Assembly: GCF_025628935.1 (NCBI RefSeq)
Contig: NZ_JAOTIS010000020.1
Location: forward strand, 1 to 38,898
DNA from: Macrococcus capreoli
Lineage (GTDB): Bacteria; Bacillota; Bacilli; Staphylococcales; Staphylococcaceae
Reading direction: 5' to 3'
Length of the DNA: 38,898 nucleotides
In this document: positions 29,234 to 38,898 of the stretch, in pieces
How the letters are laid out: every line of letters begins with the position of its first letter
How positions within the stretch are numbered: the first letter of the stretch is position 1
Position numbers and translations under genes: made by a program
The notes under the pieces: generated by a model
Told to the model about the DNA's origin: nothing
The model's input: the letters and a program-made list of their open reading frames with translations, nothing else
The model's database searches: none

Positions 29234-30487
29234 ATGAAATTTACGAACATCACAAGAGACGCATTTGGTGCGTTTGCTGATAAACAACCCTATAGTCATT
29301 TCACACAAATGGCTGTTAATTATGATTTAAAAATAGCTGAAGGTTCTGACGTACACTTAGTAGGTGTAATGGATGACAACAATGAAGTCATAGCAGCAGG
29401 GCTCTTCACCGCAGTGCCTGTAATGAAAATTTATAAATATTTCTATTCAAATCGCGGTCCGATTATGGATTATCAAAATACTGAACTTGTAACGTTCTTC
29501 TTTACCGAGTTAAAAAAGTATTTAAAGCGATATAACGCGATGCATGTGCGCATTGATCCTTATGTGCCACACCAATTATGGAATCATGATGGAGAAGTAT
29601 TAGAAAGTTATGATACAACACAATTATTTAACACATTACAATCATTAGGTTATAAACATCAAGGCTTTACGACAGGATTCCATCCGGTTCATCAAATTCG
29701 CTGGCACTCTGTCTTAAATACAGCAGGCAAGACTGAAAAAGAAGTGCTAAACAATATGGATAGTTTGCGTAAACGTAATATTAAAAAAGTCATTAAAAAT
29801 GGCATTAAAGTACGCGATTTATCATTAGATGAATTACATATCTTCAGACAATTTATGAATGATACAAGCGAAAAAAAAGAATTTGTTGATAGAGATGATA
29901 CATTTTATGAACAACGTTTAAAATATTTCGGTGATCGCGTAAGAATGCCGTTAGCCTATATCGATTTCACAACATATATTCCAGAACTCAAACAAGAAGA
30001 ACAAGATGTACAATCGCAAATTACGAAAGCGCAAGAAGAACTTGAGAAAAAACCTGATGCGAAGAAATGGAAAAATGTATTATCATCAAGTGAAACACAA
30101 TTAAAGTCTGTACAGGAAAAATTAACAGAAGCGATTACCTTACAGGAACAACATGGTGATACGTTGCCTGTTGCCTCAGCATTCTATTTAATTAACCCAT
30201 TTGAAGTGGTTTATTTAGCAGGTGGTTCATCGAATGCATATAGACACTTTGCAGGTAGCTATGCAATTCAATGGGAAATGATTAAATATGCGATGGAAAG
30301 TGGTATTAACCGCTATAACTTCTATGGTATTAGTGGAGACTTCACAGACCAGGCAGAAGATGCTGGCGTTATTAAATTTAAAAAAGGATTTAATGCGGAT
30401 GTCATTGAATATATCGGTGATTTCGTTCTGCCAGTCAACAAACCAGCTTATACATTATATGAAACAATGAATAAAATACGTAAATAA
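29234..30487 (+). CDS. femA: FemA, pentaglycine bridge Gly2-Gly3 transferase
   Basis: The 417-residue product matches staphylococcal FemA (about 420). It shows the two GNAT-like halves: [20 protein letters not shown] at the start, [11 protein letters not shown] and HVRIDPYVP in the first, and [17 protein letters not shown] with [12 protein letters not shown] in the second. A charged helical arm of about 60 residues (roughly 245-310), the coiled-coil that binds tRNA in this family, lies between. FemA adds glycines 2 and 3 of the interpeptide bridge to lipid II from Gly-tRNA, in the cytoplasm at the membrane. femB follows 20 bases later, the standard operon. Confidence 0.93.
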   Translation: MKFTNITRDAFGAFADKQPYSHFTQMAVNYDLKIAEGSDVHLVGVMDDNNEVIAAGLFTAVPVMKIYKYFYSNRGPIMDYQNTELVTFFFTELKKYLKRYNAMHVRIDPYVPHQLWNHDGEVLESYDTTQLFNTLQSLGYKHQGFTTGFHPVHQIRWHSVLNTAGKTEKEVLNNMDSLRKRNIKKVIKNGIKVRDLSLDELHIFRQFMNDTSEKKEFVDRDDTFYEQRLKYFGDRVRMPLAYIDFTTYIPELKQEEQDVQSQITKAQEELEKKPDAKKWKNVLSSSETQLKSVQEKLTEAITLQEQHGDTLPVASAFYLINPFEVVYLAGGSSNAYRHFAGSYAIQWEMIKYAMESGINRYNFYGISGDFTDQAEDAGVIKFKKGFNADVIEYIGDFVLPVNKPAYTLYETMNKIRK

Positions 30488-30507
30488 GATTTGAAGGGAA
30501 GATTTAC

Positions 30508-31872
30508 ATGGAATTTACTGAACTAACAGTCGCAGAATATACTGATTTCATCTGGAATACGACGGAAATGAGTCACTACTTCCAGCTACAGGAAAATATT
30601 CGAAACAGAGAAGCAGACGGTTATCCAGTCGTATTATTAGGGGTAAAAACAGACGGAAAGGTTATTGCGGCAAGTCTATTTTCAAAAATACCGACTTTCG
30701 GCAGCTATTTCTACTATTCCAATCGCGGACCCGTTATGGATTTCAAAAATTCTGCTCTTGTGGATTTTTACTTTAAATCATTGGATACGTATTTAAAAAC
30801 ACATCAAGCAATATATGTGAAGCTTGATCCGTACTGGCTTTATAAGACATATGATAAAGATGTTAATTATAAAGAAGAAAATGGCACGAATGGCGCTATC
30901 ATCGAACAGCTTAAATCACTTGGGTATAAACATACAGGGTTTTCAGTAGGGTATACAACAGATACGCAAGTGCGATGGATGAGTGTCCTTTATTTACAAG
31001 GTGAATCACCAGACTCAATCATGAAGCAATTTGACTCTCAACGTAAACGTAATGTAAAAAAAGCACAAAAATACGGTGTTAAAATTCGTATGTTAAGTCA
31101 AGATGAACTGCACGTATTTTTAGATTTGTATCGTGAAACGGAAGCACGAGCTGGCTTTATTGCTAGACCTGATAGTTATTTCGAAGGATTCCACACGCAT
31201 TATGGCGATAAAGTCATTATGCCACTAGCATATATTGATTTAGATGAATATATCGCGCAACTATCAGTTGAGTTATCAGATGCTGAAGCACGTCGAGATC
31301 AAATGATGGCCAACGAAAATAAATCAGATAAACAATTAAAGAAAATAGAACAACTAGATCGTGAAATCAATCACATGCAGGATGAATTACTGGAAATGAG
31401 CACACTGCGTAAAACAGATGGTCAAATATTAAACTTAGCTTCAGGTATGTTCTTCTTAAATCCATTTGAAGTGAATTATTTCTCTGGTGGATCAAGTGAG
31501 AAATATAATAAATTTATGGGACCATATGCAATGCATTGGTATATGATTAATTATTGTTTTGAACATGGATTTGACCGATATAATTTCTATGGTGTATCTG
31601 GTGACTTCAGCGAAACTGGTGAAGATTATGGTGTATACCGATTTAAACGTGGATTTAATGCACAAATTGAGGAACTTGTTGGTGACTTCATTAAACCGAT
31701 TAATAAACCGAAATATGCTGTGTATCAAACAGTATTAAAAGCACGTTTAAAATTAAGTGAATTAAAACAGAAAAAACGCAGCAATCAAACGCAAAAAGAC
31801 AGCAATGCAAATACAGAAACGGTGCCGAATATTGTATTACAGCAAGGACCGGAAAAAATAAACGAGAAGTAA
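30508..31872 (+). CDS. femB: FemB, pentaglycine bridge Gly4-Gly5 transferase
   Basis: A FemB orthologue of 454 residues, about 35 longer than S. aureus Fem[41 protein letters not shown] and [20 protein letters not shown] carry the family motifs; the coiled-coil arm spans roughly residues 245-300. It adds glycines 4 and 5 (or Ser in some species) to the lipid II bridge after FemA. The extra length is a Lys/Gln/Asn-rich, low-complexity C-terminal tail after [13 protein letters not shown] that is probably disordered. The operon ends in a strong hairpin at 31876-31923. Confidence 0.92.
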   Translation: MEFTELTVAEYTDFIWNTTEMSHYFQLQENIRNREADGYPVVLLGVKTDGKVIAASLFSKIPTFGSYFYYSNRGPVMDFKNSALVDFYFKSLDTYLKTHQAIYVKLDPYWLYKTYDKDVNYKEENGTNGAIIEQLKSLGYKHTGFSVGYTTDTQVRWMSVLYLQGESPDSIMKQFDSQRKRNVKKAQKYGVKIRMLSQDELHVFLDLYRETEARAGFIARPDSYFEGFHTHYGDKVIMPLAYIDLDEYIAQLSVELSDAEARRDQMMANENKSDKQLKKIEQLDREINHMQDELLEMSTLRKTDGQILNLASGMFFLNPFEVNYFSGGSSEKYNKFMGPYAMHWYMINYCFEHGFDRYNFYGVSGDFSETGEDYGVYRFKRGFNAQIEELVGDFIKPINKPKYAVYQTVLKARLKLSELKQKKRSNQTQKDSNANTETVPNIVLQQGPEKINEK

Positions 31873-31875
31873 TAA

Positions 31876-31968
<93 letters not shown>

Positions 31969-32041
31969 GTATAAGAGAAGAAGATACTACCTATTTGTAA
32001 TATCTTCTGCATCTACTAACCTGAATTCATCAACTATATTA

Positions 32042-33643
32042 TTACTTTGAACTTAATGCATAGACTGCAATTGTACCGCTCATTTCATGACTTGCTAATA
32101 ATAACGGCTGTTTCGTTGGTGAATGTTTTGCATCAATAAATGTTAAACCTTCAGGTGAAATATCGCCGTTATCGTTTGCTTTGAAATACGTTTCGAATAC
32201 GGGTTGTTTTGGATTTGTAACATCATAAACCATAATACCGCCAACACGTTCAAGACCAATAAATGCATATGTTTTACCATTGATTTCACCAGTAACAACT
32301 GATTCTGGTTCCGGACCTTTATCGTCACTGCGTGAATCAAAATCAATTTTCCCTATAGTTTCCTGTTGTGAATTAAAAGCATCTTTATCAGCCATAGCCG
32401 TAATTTTTTCGAAATCTGATCCTGAATCATATATTAAATTCATGTCGTTTGCATTTAATATCGAGAATGAACGCCCACCAAAAGTGACTGGTACCGTAAA
32501 TTTACCATCTTTATTCACAAAGTTTTGTGACGTTGTCGTTTTTAAACGTCCTAATCCTTTATTATCTTTTAACACCTCTAACGAAGTACTTCTTAAATAT
32601 TCACTATTTAAATCAAACTGATCCGCAATATCTGCGATACGTGTTTCTTCACTATAGCCTTTATAATCTTGCGAATCACCTTCGTTCGCAGTTAATAAGT
32701 AGGTTTTACCTTTTACTGTCATATGTGCGATCCCATCTGGTTGATACATACCGAGTAATGGATAATTTTTCATATTTATCTTTTTATCTTTGTCTGAAAC
32801 ATCAATTGTGTGTTCCTGATATGATTTATACCCTAAACTTTTAACCTGGACAATTTGATCTTTCTTTAAATCAAATTTTGCAATAGCATTACGTTCCTGA
32901 ATTGTGATATAAGCAAATTTATTATTGTCATCAATTGTAACGTATTCAGGCTCTAAATTTAAAAAGCTCTCATGTGCATTACGTCCTAATTGACGTACAT
33001 TAGATGGAATCGTTTTCTCAGTGAAACGCACTGTTTTTGCGTCTGATTGCTTTATTTTACCTGTCTTATTCACATGAATCGCAGAAATTGAACCTTCCGG
33101 GTTAATCGTATAATCATCATTTGGCTCACCTTCATTGGCTACAATTAACTTTTTACTATCATGTGTGAATGTCAGCATGTCAGGCAATGCACCGACAGTG
33201 ACTTTACTGATTAACTGCCCATCTTTGTCCAGAAAGGCAACAATGCCGTTATCCGTTTTCTCTTTTGCCGGAATACTCACCGCAATATAATGATATTTTT
33301 TATTTACGGCTACACTCGTAATGTCACTTCCTTCAACACCTAAATCCTTTAAGAAAATGCGTTTCTTAAGGGGTAACTGACCTTGTGTTAATTGCGACAT
33401 ATCTAAAATATCAAGTGCATTTAGCGCCCCATTAATAGAATAGGCTTGCTGATTAGCAGCATCATAACTCACAATTTCAGTGCCACTCTCTCCAAACGAT
33501 GTTTTTGAATCATATCTTGCTAATTGATTCACTTGCACGTGGCTATTTGCTCCATAACTCGTTACAGATTGTGCTTGTGCGAAAGGTGCCGAAAGCGTTG
33601 TTAATAACGCGAATGTACTCACAACTTTACTTATATGTTTCAT
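32042..33643 (-). CDS. Secreted choice-of-anchor I family protein
   Basis: A 533-residue exported protein. The signal peptide has Lys residues, the hydrophobic stretch VVSTFALLTTLSAPF, and a likely cut after AQAQ. The mature part is a beta-propeller of the choice-of-anchor I family (alkaline-phosphatase/esterase-like): LTFTHDSKKLIVANEGEPND, then SLEPEYVTIDD-like FLNLEPEYV, and near the end KGPEPESV and ISPEGLTF, whose repeated Glu-Pro-Glu/Ser turns are typical. No LPXTG, transmembrane or repeat anchor is present, so it is probably released. AAGGAG precedes ATG 33643. Pho-box-like repeats upstream suggest phosphate control. Confidence 0.8.
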   Translation of the reverse strand: MKHISKVVSTFALLTTLSAPFAQAQSVTSYGANSHVQVNQLARYDSKTSFGESGTEIVSYDAANQQAYSINGALNALDILDMSQLTQGQLPLKKRIFLKDLGVEGSDITSVAVNKKYHYIAVSIPAKEKTDNGIVAFLDKDGQLISKVTVGALPDMLTFTHDSKKLIVANEGEPNDDYTINPEGSISAIHVNKTGKIKQSDAKTVRFTEKTIPSNVRQLGRNAHESFLNLEPEYVTIDDNNKFAYITIQERNAIAKFDLKKDQIVQVKSLGYKSYQEHTIDVSDKDKKINMKNYPLLGMYQPDGIAHMTVKGKTYLLTANEGDSQDYKGYSEETRIADIADQFDLNSEYLRSTSLEVLKDNKGLGRLKTTTSQNFVNKDGKFTVPVTFGGRSFSILNANDMNLIYDSGSDFEKITAMADKDAFNSQQETIGKIDFDSRSDDKGPEPESVVTGEINGKTYAFIGLERVGGIMVYDVTNPKQPVFETYFKANDNGDISPEGLTFIDAKHSPTKQPLLLASHEMSGTIAVYALSSK

Positions 33644-33680
33644 TTTATTTCTCCTTTATATTGCTTTTAATATGCTTGCT

Positions 33681-33741
33681 ATAATATAAATCTTAATAAA
33701 ATGTTGTAAATTACAAATAAAAATTGTTAAAGACATGTAAA
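33681..33741 (-). promoter_or_regulatory. Pho-box-like hexamer repeats and promoter
   Basis: On the minus strand TTTACA-N5-TTAACA (33741-33725) and TTTACA-N5-TTATTA (33710-33694) form two pairs of hexamers spaced 11 bases, like the TT(A/T/C)ACA repeats bound by PhoP. A -10 TATTAT (33686-33681) follows. In AT-rich DNA such hexamers also arise by chance. Confidence 0.4.
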
Positions 33742-33780
33742 TATTCAGTTACAATACAATACACAATAGTAAGCAAAATA

Positions 33781-33807
33781 AAAAAGCCAGTGTATACTGA
33801 CTTTTTT
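33781..33807 (-). terminator. Terminator of the small membrane protein gene
   Basis: On the minus strand AAAAAAGTCAGT and ACTGGCTTTTT form a stem around a four-base loop, followed by T. One G-U/mismatch position is present. It overlaps the stop codon region at 33806. Confidence 0.75.
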
Positions 33808-34198
33808 AATGGTTCGTTAAATTTTCATGATGTTTAATCGATTCCATTTCGGCACGATTTTGATTTTCATCAAATTTCTTTTGCTGCAATTTCGCTTGTA
33901 GTTTTAATTTTTTATTTTTACGATAATCTTTCGTCATAAACCAGAATAAAATACTTAATAAAAGTGATAATACTGTGAGAAATGCAGCATATCCTAGTAA
34001 AGGCTGGAACTTTATATCAAAAAAGTTAGGTAATATAAAAGCTGCTATTCCTAGTAACACAAACGTAAGTATTGGTGCAAAAATAAAACGACCTAGCACT
34101 AACCCAAAAATTAAAGCAATTAAAATCATCCCGACAATTGAGATTAATAAAAAATTCGGTATTTCATAAAAATTAATACTGTTTAAAACCATTTTCAT
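33806..34198 (-). CDS. Small membrane protein, three helices and basic tail
   Basis: A 130-residue protein that I do not recognise. Three hydrophobic segments occur: about 11-34 (LLISIVGMILIALIFGLVLG), 38-60 (ILTFVLLGIAAFIL) and 67-88 (FLTVLSLLLSILFWF). The last 40 residues are highly charged, rich in Lys, Gln and His, and probably cytoplasmic and helical. The start is unsure: ATG 34198 is taken, with GTG 34201 and ATG 34192 as alternatives; the ribosome binding site is weak. It lies alone between the choice-of-anchor I gene and divergent pepF, with a terminator right at its end. Confidence 0.6.
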   Translation of the reverse strand: MKMVLNSINFYEIPNFLLISIVGMILIALIFGLVLGRFIFAPILTFVLLGIAAFILPNFFDIKFQPLLGYAAFLTVLSLLLSILFWFMTKDYRKNKKLKLQAKLQQKKFDENQNRAEMESIKHHENLTNH

Positions 34199-34367
34199 CA
34201 CTCACTTATTTAAATTTAAAAGTCTACTACAGTATACCCCATTTGGTTCACTTTTATCTTCTTTTTTTTAAATAAATGATGTATAAGTAAAATATTAAAA
34301 ATTAATAATTCTAAAAATTCGTAATAACTAGTATAATTAAAATATTAATAAATAAAGGAGCATGATT

Positions 34368-36176
34368 ATGAGTTTACCAAACAGAAACGAAGTACCGATC
34401 GAACAAACTTGGGATTTATCTACACTATTTCCAACGAACGAAGCTTTTTATGCGCAGCTGGATGAAACAATTGAACGCACGAAACAATTCAATAACCAGT
34501 TTGCTAATACATTAAATGATGCAACGATTATTGAAGCAGCCTTAGATGAATATGCCGCGATAAAAAAACAACTCAATCATTTAGGTAACTACGCTTCACT
34601 ACTATTTAGTGTGGATCAGACAGACGAAACATCTGGAAAACTGTACAGTAAATATGCAAATGCTTATGGTACAATTGCAAGTCTATTAACTTTCGTTGAA
34701 TCTGAAATATTATCGCTGGATGCTGATAAATTAACTCAAATTAAAGATACATCGAATAAATATAAACGCTATTTAGAAAAACTTATCACACAAAAACCTT
34801 ATCAATTACACCCTGAAGTAGAAAAAACTTTAGCAGCTTTCTCTCCTGTGTTTAATGCACCATACAATTTATACGATACGACTAAAATGCAGGATATCGA
34901 CTTCGGTACATTTAGTGTGAATGGACAAGAAATACCGATGAGTTATGTATCATTTGAAGGTGAATTAGAAGTTGATTCAAATACAGAACTCCGTCGCAAT
35001 GCATTCAGAAAATTCTCAGATACATTAAAACAATATGAAAACACGACAGCAAAAACGTATGATTTAGTCTTACAACAAGAAAAAATTGAATCAAAACTGA
35101 GAGGATACGAATCTGTTATTGATTATTTATTACATCCTCAAGAAGTTTCTCAAGATTTATATCATCGTCAAATCGATTTGATTACAACTGAATTGGCACC
35201 ACACATGCGTCGATATGCGAAACTATTACAAAAAACAAACGGTTTAGCAACGATGAAATTTGAAGATTTAAAGATTTCATTAGATGAATCATATGAGCCA
35301 GAAATCACTGTAGAGGAATCAAGGGACTACATTAAGAAAGCACTATCAATTATGGGTGAAGACTATATGCAGATCGTGAATGATGCCTATGATAAACGTC
35401 AAATTGACTTTGTGCAAAACAAAGGAAAATCAACGGGTGCATTTTGTGCAAGTCCATATCAGGTGAATCCGTTTATATTAATTTCGTGGACATCAAAAAT
35501 GACAGAAGTATTTGTACTGGCTCATGAATTAGGTCATGCAGGTCATTTCCAGTTAGCACATCAAAATCAAAATATCTTCGATGAAAGCTGTTCATTATAT
35601 TTTGTGGAAGCGCCGAGTACAATGAATGAAATGTTGATGGCAAACTATTTACTATCTGAATCGAATGATCCAAAGTTTAAACGCTGGGTCATTGCATCAA
35701 TCATCTCTAGAACGTATTACCATAACTTTGTAACGCATTTACTTGAAGCTGCTTATCAACGTGAAGTCTATCGCTTAGTGGATCTGGGTGAGTCAATGAC
35801 AGCTGATACTTTAAATCGTATTAAACGACAAGTGATTGAAGACTTCTGGGGAGATGCAGTCGAAATTACTGATGGTGCAGAACTGACATGGATGAGACAA
35901 CCCCACTACTACATGGGTCTCTATCCATATACTTATTCTGCAGGTCTAACAATTTCGACGATTATGTCTCAACGTATCTTAAAAGAAGGTGAACCTGCTG
36001 TTAAAGCATGGATAGAAGTATTAAAACAAGGTGGTGCGCTTCCTCCTGTTGAACTTGCGAAAATGGCAGGTATTGATTTAACGACAGATGGCCCATTAAA
36101 AGAAACAATCGCTTATATCGGTGCTTTAGTAGATGAATTAGAAAAATTAACTGAAGAAATTGAGCAACAACAATAG
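34368..36176 (+). CDS. pepF: Oligoendopeptidase F (M3B)
   Basis: A 602-residue cytoplasmic zinc endopeptidase, the normal PepF length. It begins RNEVPIEQTWDLSTLFP, the family opening, and has the M3 zinc site HELGHAGHF (His386, Glu387, His390) with the third ligand Glu in FVEAPSTMNE. The C-terminal YYMGLYPYTYSAGLTIS contains the conserved Tyr/Gly loop for transition-state binding. PepF cuts peptides of about 7-17 residues and takes part in peptide recycling. ATG 34368 is chosen because AAAGGAG (34354-34360) is seven bases upstream; ATG 34362 would be one base away. A terminator follows at 36179-36221. Confidence 0.95.
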   Translation: MSLPNRNEVPIEQTWDLSTLFPTNEAFYAQLDETIERTKQFNNQFANTLNDATIIEAALDEYAAIKKQLNHLGNYASLLFSVDQTDETSGKLYSKYANAYGTIASLLTFVESEILSLDADKLTQIKDTSNKYKRYLEKLITQKPYQLHPEVEKTLAAFSPVFNAPYNLYDTTKMQDIDFGTFSVNGQEIPMSYVSFEGELEVDSNTELRRNAFRKFSDTLKQYENTTAKTYDLVLQQEKIESKLRGYESVIDYLLHPQEVSQDLYHRQIDLITTELAPHMRRYAKLLQKTNGLATMKFEDLKISLDESYEPEITVEESRDYIKKALSIMGEDYMQIVNDAYDKRQIDFVQNKGKSTGAFCASPYQVNPFILISWTSKMTEVFVLAHELGHAGHFQLAHQNQNIFDESCSLYFVEAPSTMNEMLMANYLLSESNDPKFKRWVIASIISRTYYHNFVTHLLEAAYQREVYRLVDLGESMTADTLNRIKRQVIEDFWGDAVEITDGAELTWMRQPHYYMGLYPYTYSAGLTISTIMSQRILKEGEPAVKAWIEVLKQGGALPPVELAKMAGIDLTTDGPLKETIAYIGALVDELEKLTEEIEQQQ

Positions 36177-36178
36177 GA

Positions 36179-36223
36179 AAAAGCCACTATCGGGTCAACG
36201 AGTGATCCGATAGTGGCTTTTAT
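36179..36223 (+). terminator. Terminator of pepF
   Basis: AAAAGCCACTATCGG (36179-36193) and CCGATAGTGGCTTTT (36207-36221) form a perfect 15-base stem with a 13-base loop and T-rich flank. A-rich sequence on the other side lets it act on the minus strand too, after cvfB. Confidence 0.88.
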
Positions 36224-36250
36224 ATGCTTAAGGCTAATTAAATTAACAAT

Positions 36251-37117
36251 CTATTCAACTGATTTAATTTTATCCGCTTCAATAACAATACGTTTATTCT
36301 TATATAAACGGCCAATGGCACGTTTAAAGCTACCTTTACTCATGTTAAAGACTTCTTTAATCGCTTCAGGGTCTGATTTATCTGAGAACGGTAATTCCCC
36401 ACCGTATTCTTCTAATAACTTTAAGATTTGTTCTGAATCGTCATCTAAACGTTCATGCGCTAACGGTAAGAATGATCCGTTTAAAGTACCATCTTCTTTA
36501 TGTCCAATAATACGCACTTCAACCGCTTCACCAAGTCTCGGTTCACTACGACGTTCTGATTCGTGAACAAAGATTTTATAACCTTCTTTCGATAGCAAGA
36601 ACGTCCCAATACGTAATAAACGATATGGATGCGCTGTAATTGTTTTGTGAAGCATTTCTTCAGGAGCTGGTGTAAACATTGCGTCTACCATCGTCTCACT
36701 TGCTAAGCGACCGTATAACTGATCATTTCTATCCACACGCAGACAAGCGAAAACTTCATCTCCCGCTTCCGGCCAAACTTCTTTCAATTTCGGAAGGTCT
36801 TCCCATGGGATGACGATTTCACGCGGAATACCGATATCAACCGTTACACCATCTCTATCTTTCTTAATGACTTTCACCCAGTCATAGCGATCCGTTGAAA
36901 TGTCCGGAATATTTTGTGTGGCAAATAAATCTCCCGTACGTCCCGGATAAACGAAGAATGAATAATCTTCGCCAATTTCTAATTCGTCCTCTTCTAATAC
37001 TTCTGATTGGTTTAACTTTACGACTTCACTATTCGGTCCTAATAAGTAATACGTAGACCCTTCTAAACGATCGACGCGTAAAAAGTCGATACTACCTGAT
37101 AATTGTTTGTTTTCCAT
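36251..37117 (-). CDS. cvfB: CvfB, S1-domain RNA-binding regulator
   Basis: A 288-residue protein matching CvfB (conserved virulence factor B) of staphylococci and YitL of Bacillus. Three S1-like OB domains occupy residues 1-210: the first ends at FVYPGRTGDLFAT, the second begins VKVIKKDRDGVTVDIGIPRE, the third contains YKIFVHESERRS with GEAVEVRIIGHKEDGTLNGS. The C-terminal 65 residues form a winged helix (KEVFNMSKGSFKRAIGRLYK). CvfB binds RNA and affects expression of virulence genes and haemolysin in S. aureus. ATG 37117 has AAAGGAGAG upstream. It is divergent from the ABC-F gene across 176 bases. Confidence 0.93.
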   Translation of the reverse strand: MENKQLSGSIDFLRVDRLEGSTYYLLGPNSEVVKLNQSEVLEEDELEIGEDYSFFVYPGRTGDLFATQNIPDISTDRYDWVKVIKKDRDGVTVDIGIPREIVIPWEDLPKLKEVWPEAGDEVFACLRVDRNDQLYGRLASETMVDAMFTPAPEEMLHKTITAHPYRLLRIGTFLLSKEGYKIFVHESERRSEPRLGEAVEVRIIGHKEDGTLNGSFLPLAHERLDDDSEQILKLLEEYGGELPFSDKSDPEAIKEVFNMSKGSFKRAIGRLYKNKRIVIEADKIKSVE

Positions 37118-37293
37118 ATGTCTCTCCTTTAGGTTAACTACCTATTTCAATAAATCATTATAGCACATTTTCACCTATTCGTCCGAAATAACAGTATAAT
37201 AGAGCTATCTGTGCATTTAGCAATTCAGGCATATCAATTTTTTACAGAACTATGATATAATTTTACTGATTATAATTTAAAGGAGATTACTCA

Positions 37294-38889
37294 ATGTTAC
37301 AAGTATCTAATGTAAGTTTACGTTTCGGTGATAGAAAGTTATTTGAAGATGTAAACATTAAATTCACACCGGGCAACTGCTACGGTTTAATTGGTGCTAA
37401 CGGTGCCGGTAAATCAACATTTCTAAAAATTCTTTCTGGTGAGCTTGATTCTCAATCAGGTCACGTTTCTTTAGGGAAGGATGAACGATTATCAATTTTA
37501 AAACAGGATCACTTCGCTTATGAAGATGAACGCGTACTTGACGTCGTATTACGTGGGAACGAAAAGCTATGGCAAGTCATGAAAGAAAAAGACGAAATCT
37601 ACATGAAACCTGATTTCAGTGATGAAGATGGTATGCGTGCAGCTGAACTTGAAGGCGAATTCGGCGAAATGGGTGGCTGGACTGCTGAAAGTGACGCACA
37701 AGTATTGTTATCTGGATTAGGGATAAAAGACGATCTTCATGAAAAGAAAATGTCTGAACTTGAAAACAATCAAAAAGTTAAGATTCTTTTAGCGCAAGCA
37801 TTATTCGGAGAACCTGACGTATTATTACTCGATGAGCCTACCAATGGTCTGGATATCCCTGCCATCAGCTGGTTAGAAGAATTCTTAATCAATTTTGAAA
37901 ACACTGTTATCGTCGTATCACATGACCGTCACTTCTTAAATAACGTATGTACGCATATTGCAGACTTAGATTACGGTAAAATTAAAATTTATGTTGGTAA
38001 CTATGATTTCTGGTATCAATCTAGTCAATTAGCACAACAAATGTTACAAGATTCAAATAAGAAAAAAGAAGAAAAAATTAAAGAATTACAAGACTTCGTT
38101 GCACGTTTCTCGGCGAACGCTTCTAAATCGAAACAGGCAACAAGTCGTAAAAAAATGTTAGAAAAAATTCAACTGGATGATATTCAACCATCAAGCCGTA
38201 AATATCCATTCGTTAACTTCAAACCTGAACGTGAAATCGGTAATGAATTATTACAAGTTCAAGGATTATCAAAAACAATTGATGGTGTTAAAGTCATCGA
38301 TAACTTATCGTTTACGATGAACCCAAATGATAAAGCGGTTCTTGTCGGTGATTCTGAAATCGCAAAAACGACCCTACTTCGCATATTAGCAGGGGAATTG
38401 GAACCGGATGAAGGCTCATACAAATGGGGTGTAACAACATCTCAAAGTTACTTACCGAAAGATAACTCTGAATTCTTCGAAGGAAAAAATATCGACCTTG
38501 TTGAATGGTTACGTCAATATGCACCACCTGAAGAGCAGACAGAAACATTCTTACGCGGTTTCTTAGGCCGTATGTTATTCTCTGGTGAAGAAGTACGTAA
38601 GAAAGCAACTGTATTATCTGGGGGAGAGAAAGTACGCTGTATGTTAAGTAAGATGATGTTATCATCAGCAAACGTATTATTACTCGATGAACCGACAAAC
38701 CATTTAGATTTAGAAAGTATTACATCAGTCAATGATGGCTTAAAAGCATTTAAAGGTTCATTAATTTTCACTTCTCATGACTTTGAGTTCATTAATACGA
38801 TTGCCAATCGTGTTATTGACTTAAATGCAAATATTTCTAAAGAAGTAACATACGAAGAATATTTAAAAGAACAAGGTGTTTTAAAATAA
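37294..38889 (+). CDS. ABC-F family ATPase (YbiT-like)
   Basis: A 531-residue soluble protein with two ATP-binding domains and no membrane segment, the ABC-F plan. Domain 1 has Walker A GANGAGKST (residues 34-42) and LLLDEPTNGLD; the linker carries the charged coiled-coil (KKKEEKIKELQDFVARFSAN). Domain 2 has LSGGEKVRCMLSK and LLLDEPTNHLD. Two sites are degenerate: the domain 1 signature reads SELENNQK instead of LSGGQ, and the domain 2 Walker A reads GDSEIAKTT, with A for G before the Lys. As I recall, staphylococcal orthologues share this. ABC-F proteins act on the ribosome E site in translation; no antibiotic-resistance specificity is implied. AAAGGAG precedes ATG 37294. Confidence 0.9.
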   Translation: MLQVSNVSLRFGDRKLFEDVNIKFTPGNCYGLIGANGAGKSTFLKILSGELDSQSGHVSLGKDERLSILKQDHFAYEDERVLDVVLRGNEKLWQVMKEKDEIYMKPDFSDEDGMRAAELEGEFGEMGGWTAESDAQVLLSGLGIKDDLHEKKMSELENNQKVKILLAQALFGEPDVLLLDEPTNGLDIPAISWLEEFLINFENTVIVVSHDRHFLNNVCTHIADLDYGKIKIYVGNYDFWYQSSQLAQQMLQDSNKKKEEKIKELQDFVARFSANASKSKQATSRKKMLEKIQLDDIQPSSRKYPFVNFKPEREIGNELLQVQGLSKTIDGVKVIDNLSFTMNPNDKAVLVGDSEIAKTTLLRILAGELEPDEGSYKWGVTTSQSYLPKDNSEFFEGKNIDLVEWLRQYAPPEEQTETFLRGFLGRMLFSGEEVRKKATVLSGGEKVRCMLSKMMLSSANVLLLDEPTNHLDLESITSVNDGLKAFKGSLIFTSHDFEFINTIANRVIDLNANISKEVTYEEYLKEQGVLK

Positions 38890-38898
38890 GAATGGGCT

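Noticed and set aside
32280-32844. Plus-strand frames opposite the choice-of-anchor I gene
   Set aside because: They mirror the minus-strand coding sequence and have no start signals.
36213-36566. Plus-strand frame opposite cvfB
   Set aside because: Antisense shadow of the well-supported CvfB gene, without ribosome binding site or recognisable domain.

Overview
The window is low-GC (about one third G+C) Firmicutes DNA, most likely from the Staphylococcaceae. Adjacent femA and femB, a PepF-type oligoendopeptidase, CvfB and a staphylococcal-style ABC-F protein all lie in the right third. I lean towards Macrococcus or Mammaliicoccus rather than Staphylococcus aureus, but this is inference from gene content only.

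Left third (1-16.5 kb) looks accessory. It opens with the 3' end of a DinB-family gene. Next is a compact operon, sce7726 nuclease-like / sce7725 / HEPN-associated N-terminal domain / RES toxin domain, probably a defence or toxin module; its last protein is cut in two by one in-frame TAA. After it come two VOC (glyoxalase-like) genes, the second with an in-frame TGA, and an aminoglycoside-nucleotidyltransferase-like gene with a frameshift at an A6 run. Then follow small single-enzyme genes: an S66 LD-carboxypeptidase, a histidine phosphatase, two Nudix hydrolases, two GNATs, a TMEM175-type channel and a truncated metallopeptidase. Three type II toxin-antitoxin modules (two YefM/YoeB, one Phd/RelE-like) lie at 9.1, 12.5 and 15.9 kb, each with its own repeat-type operator. 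The TMEM175 gene is flanked by two similar remnants of the 3' end of one unrecognised gene. A ParB-like gene, an MFS exporter and a DJ-1/PfpI protein lacking its Cys complete this part.

Middle (16.5-29 kb). A YtrA-type GntR repressor with a double operator heads an operon with a DUF1648 membrane protein and a GNAT. An SOS-regulated Y-family polymerase with two LexA boxes sits between two AAA ATPases (DUF4143 type and DUF234 type). Both ATPases carry a C-terminal D...ExK nuclease-like core and have repetitive, palindromic promoter regions. An SgrR-like regulator is divergent from an MFS sugar-efflux-like transporter. Then come an M42 aminopeptidase, an Hsp31/PfpI-like protein, and a SatD/DUF3307-like pair preceded by two palindromes.

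Right third (29-38.9 kb) is core-like: femA-femB (pentaglycine bridge synthesis), a secreted choice-of-anchor-I beta-propeller protein with Pho-box-like repeats upstream, a small membrane protein, pepF, cvfB and an ABC-F ATPase. Gene ends are marked by clear hairpin terminators. No rRNA, tRNA, CRISPR array, transposase or integrase was seen.
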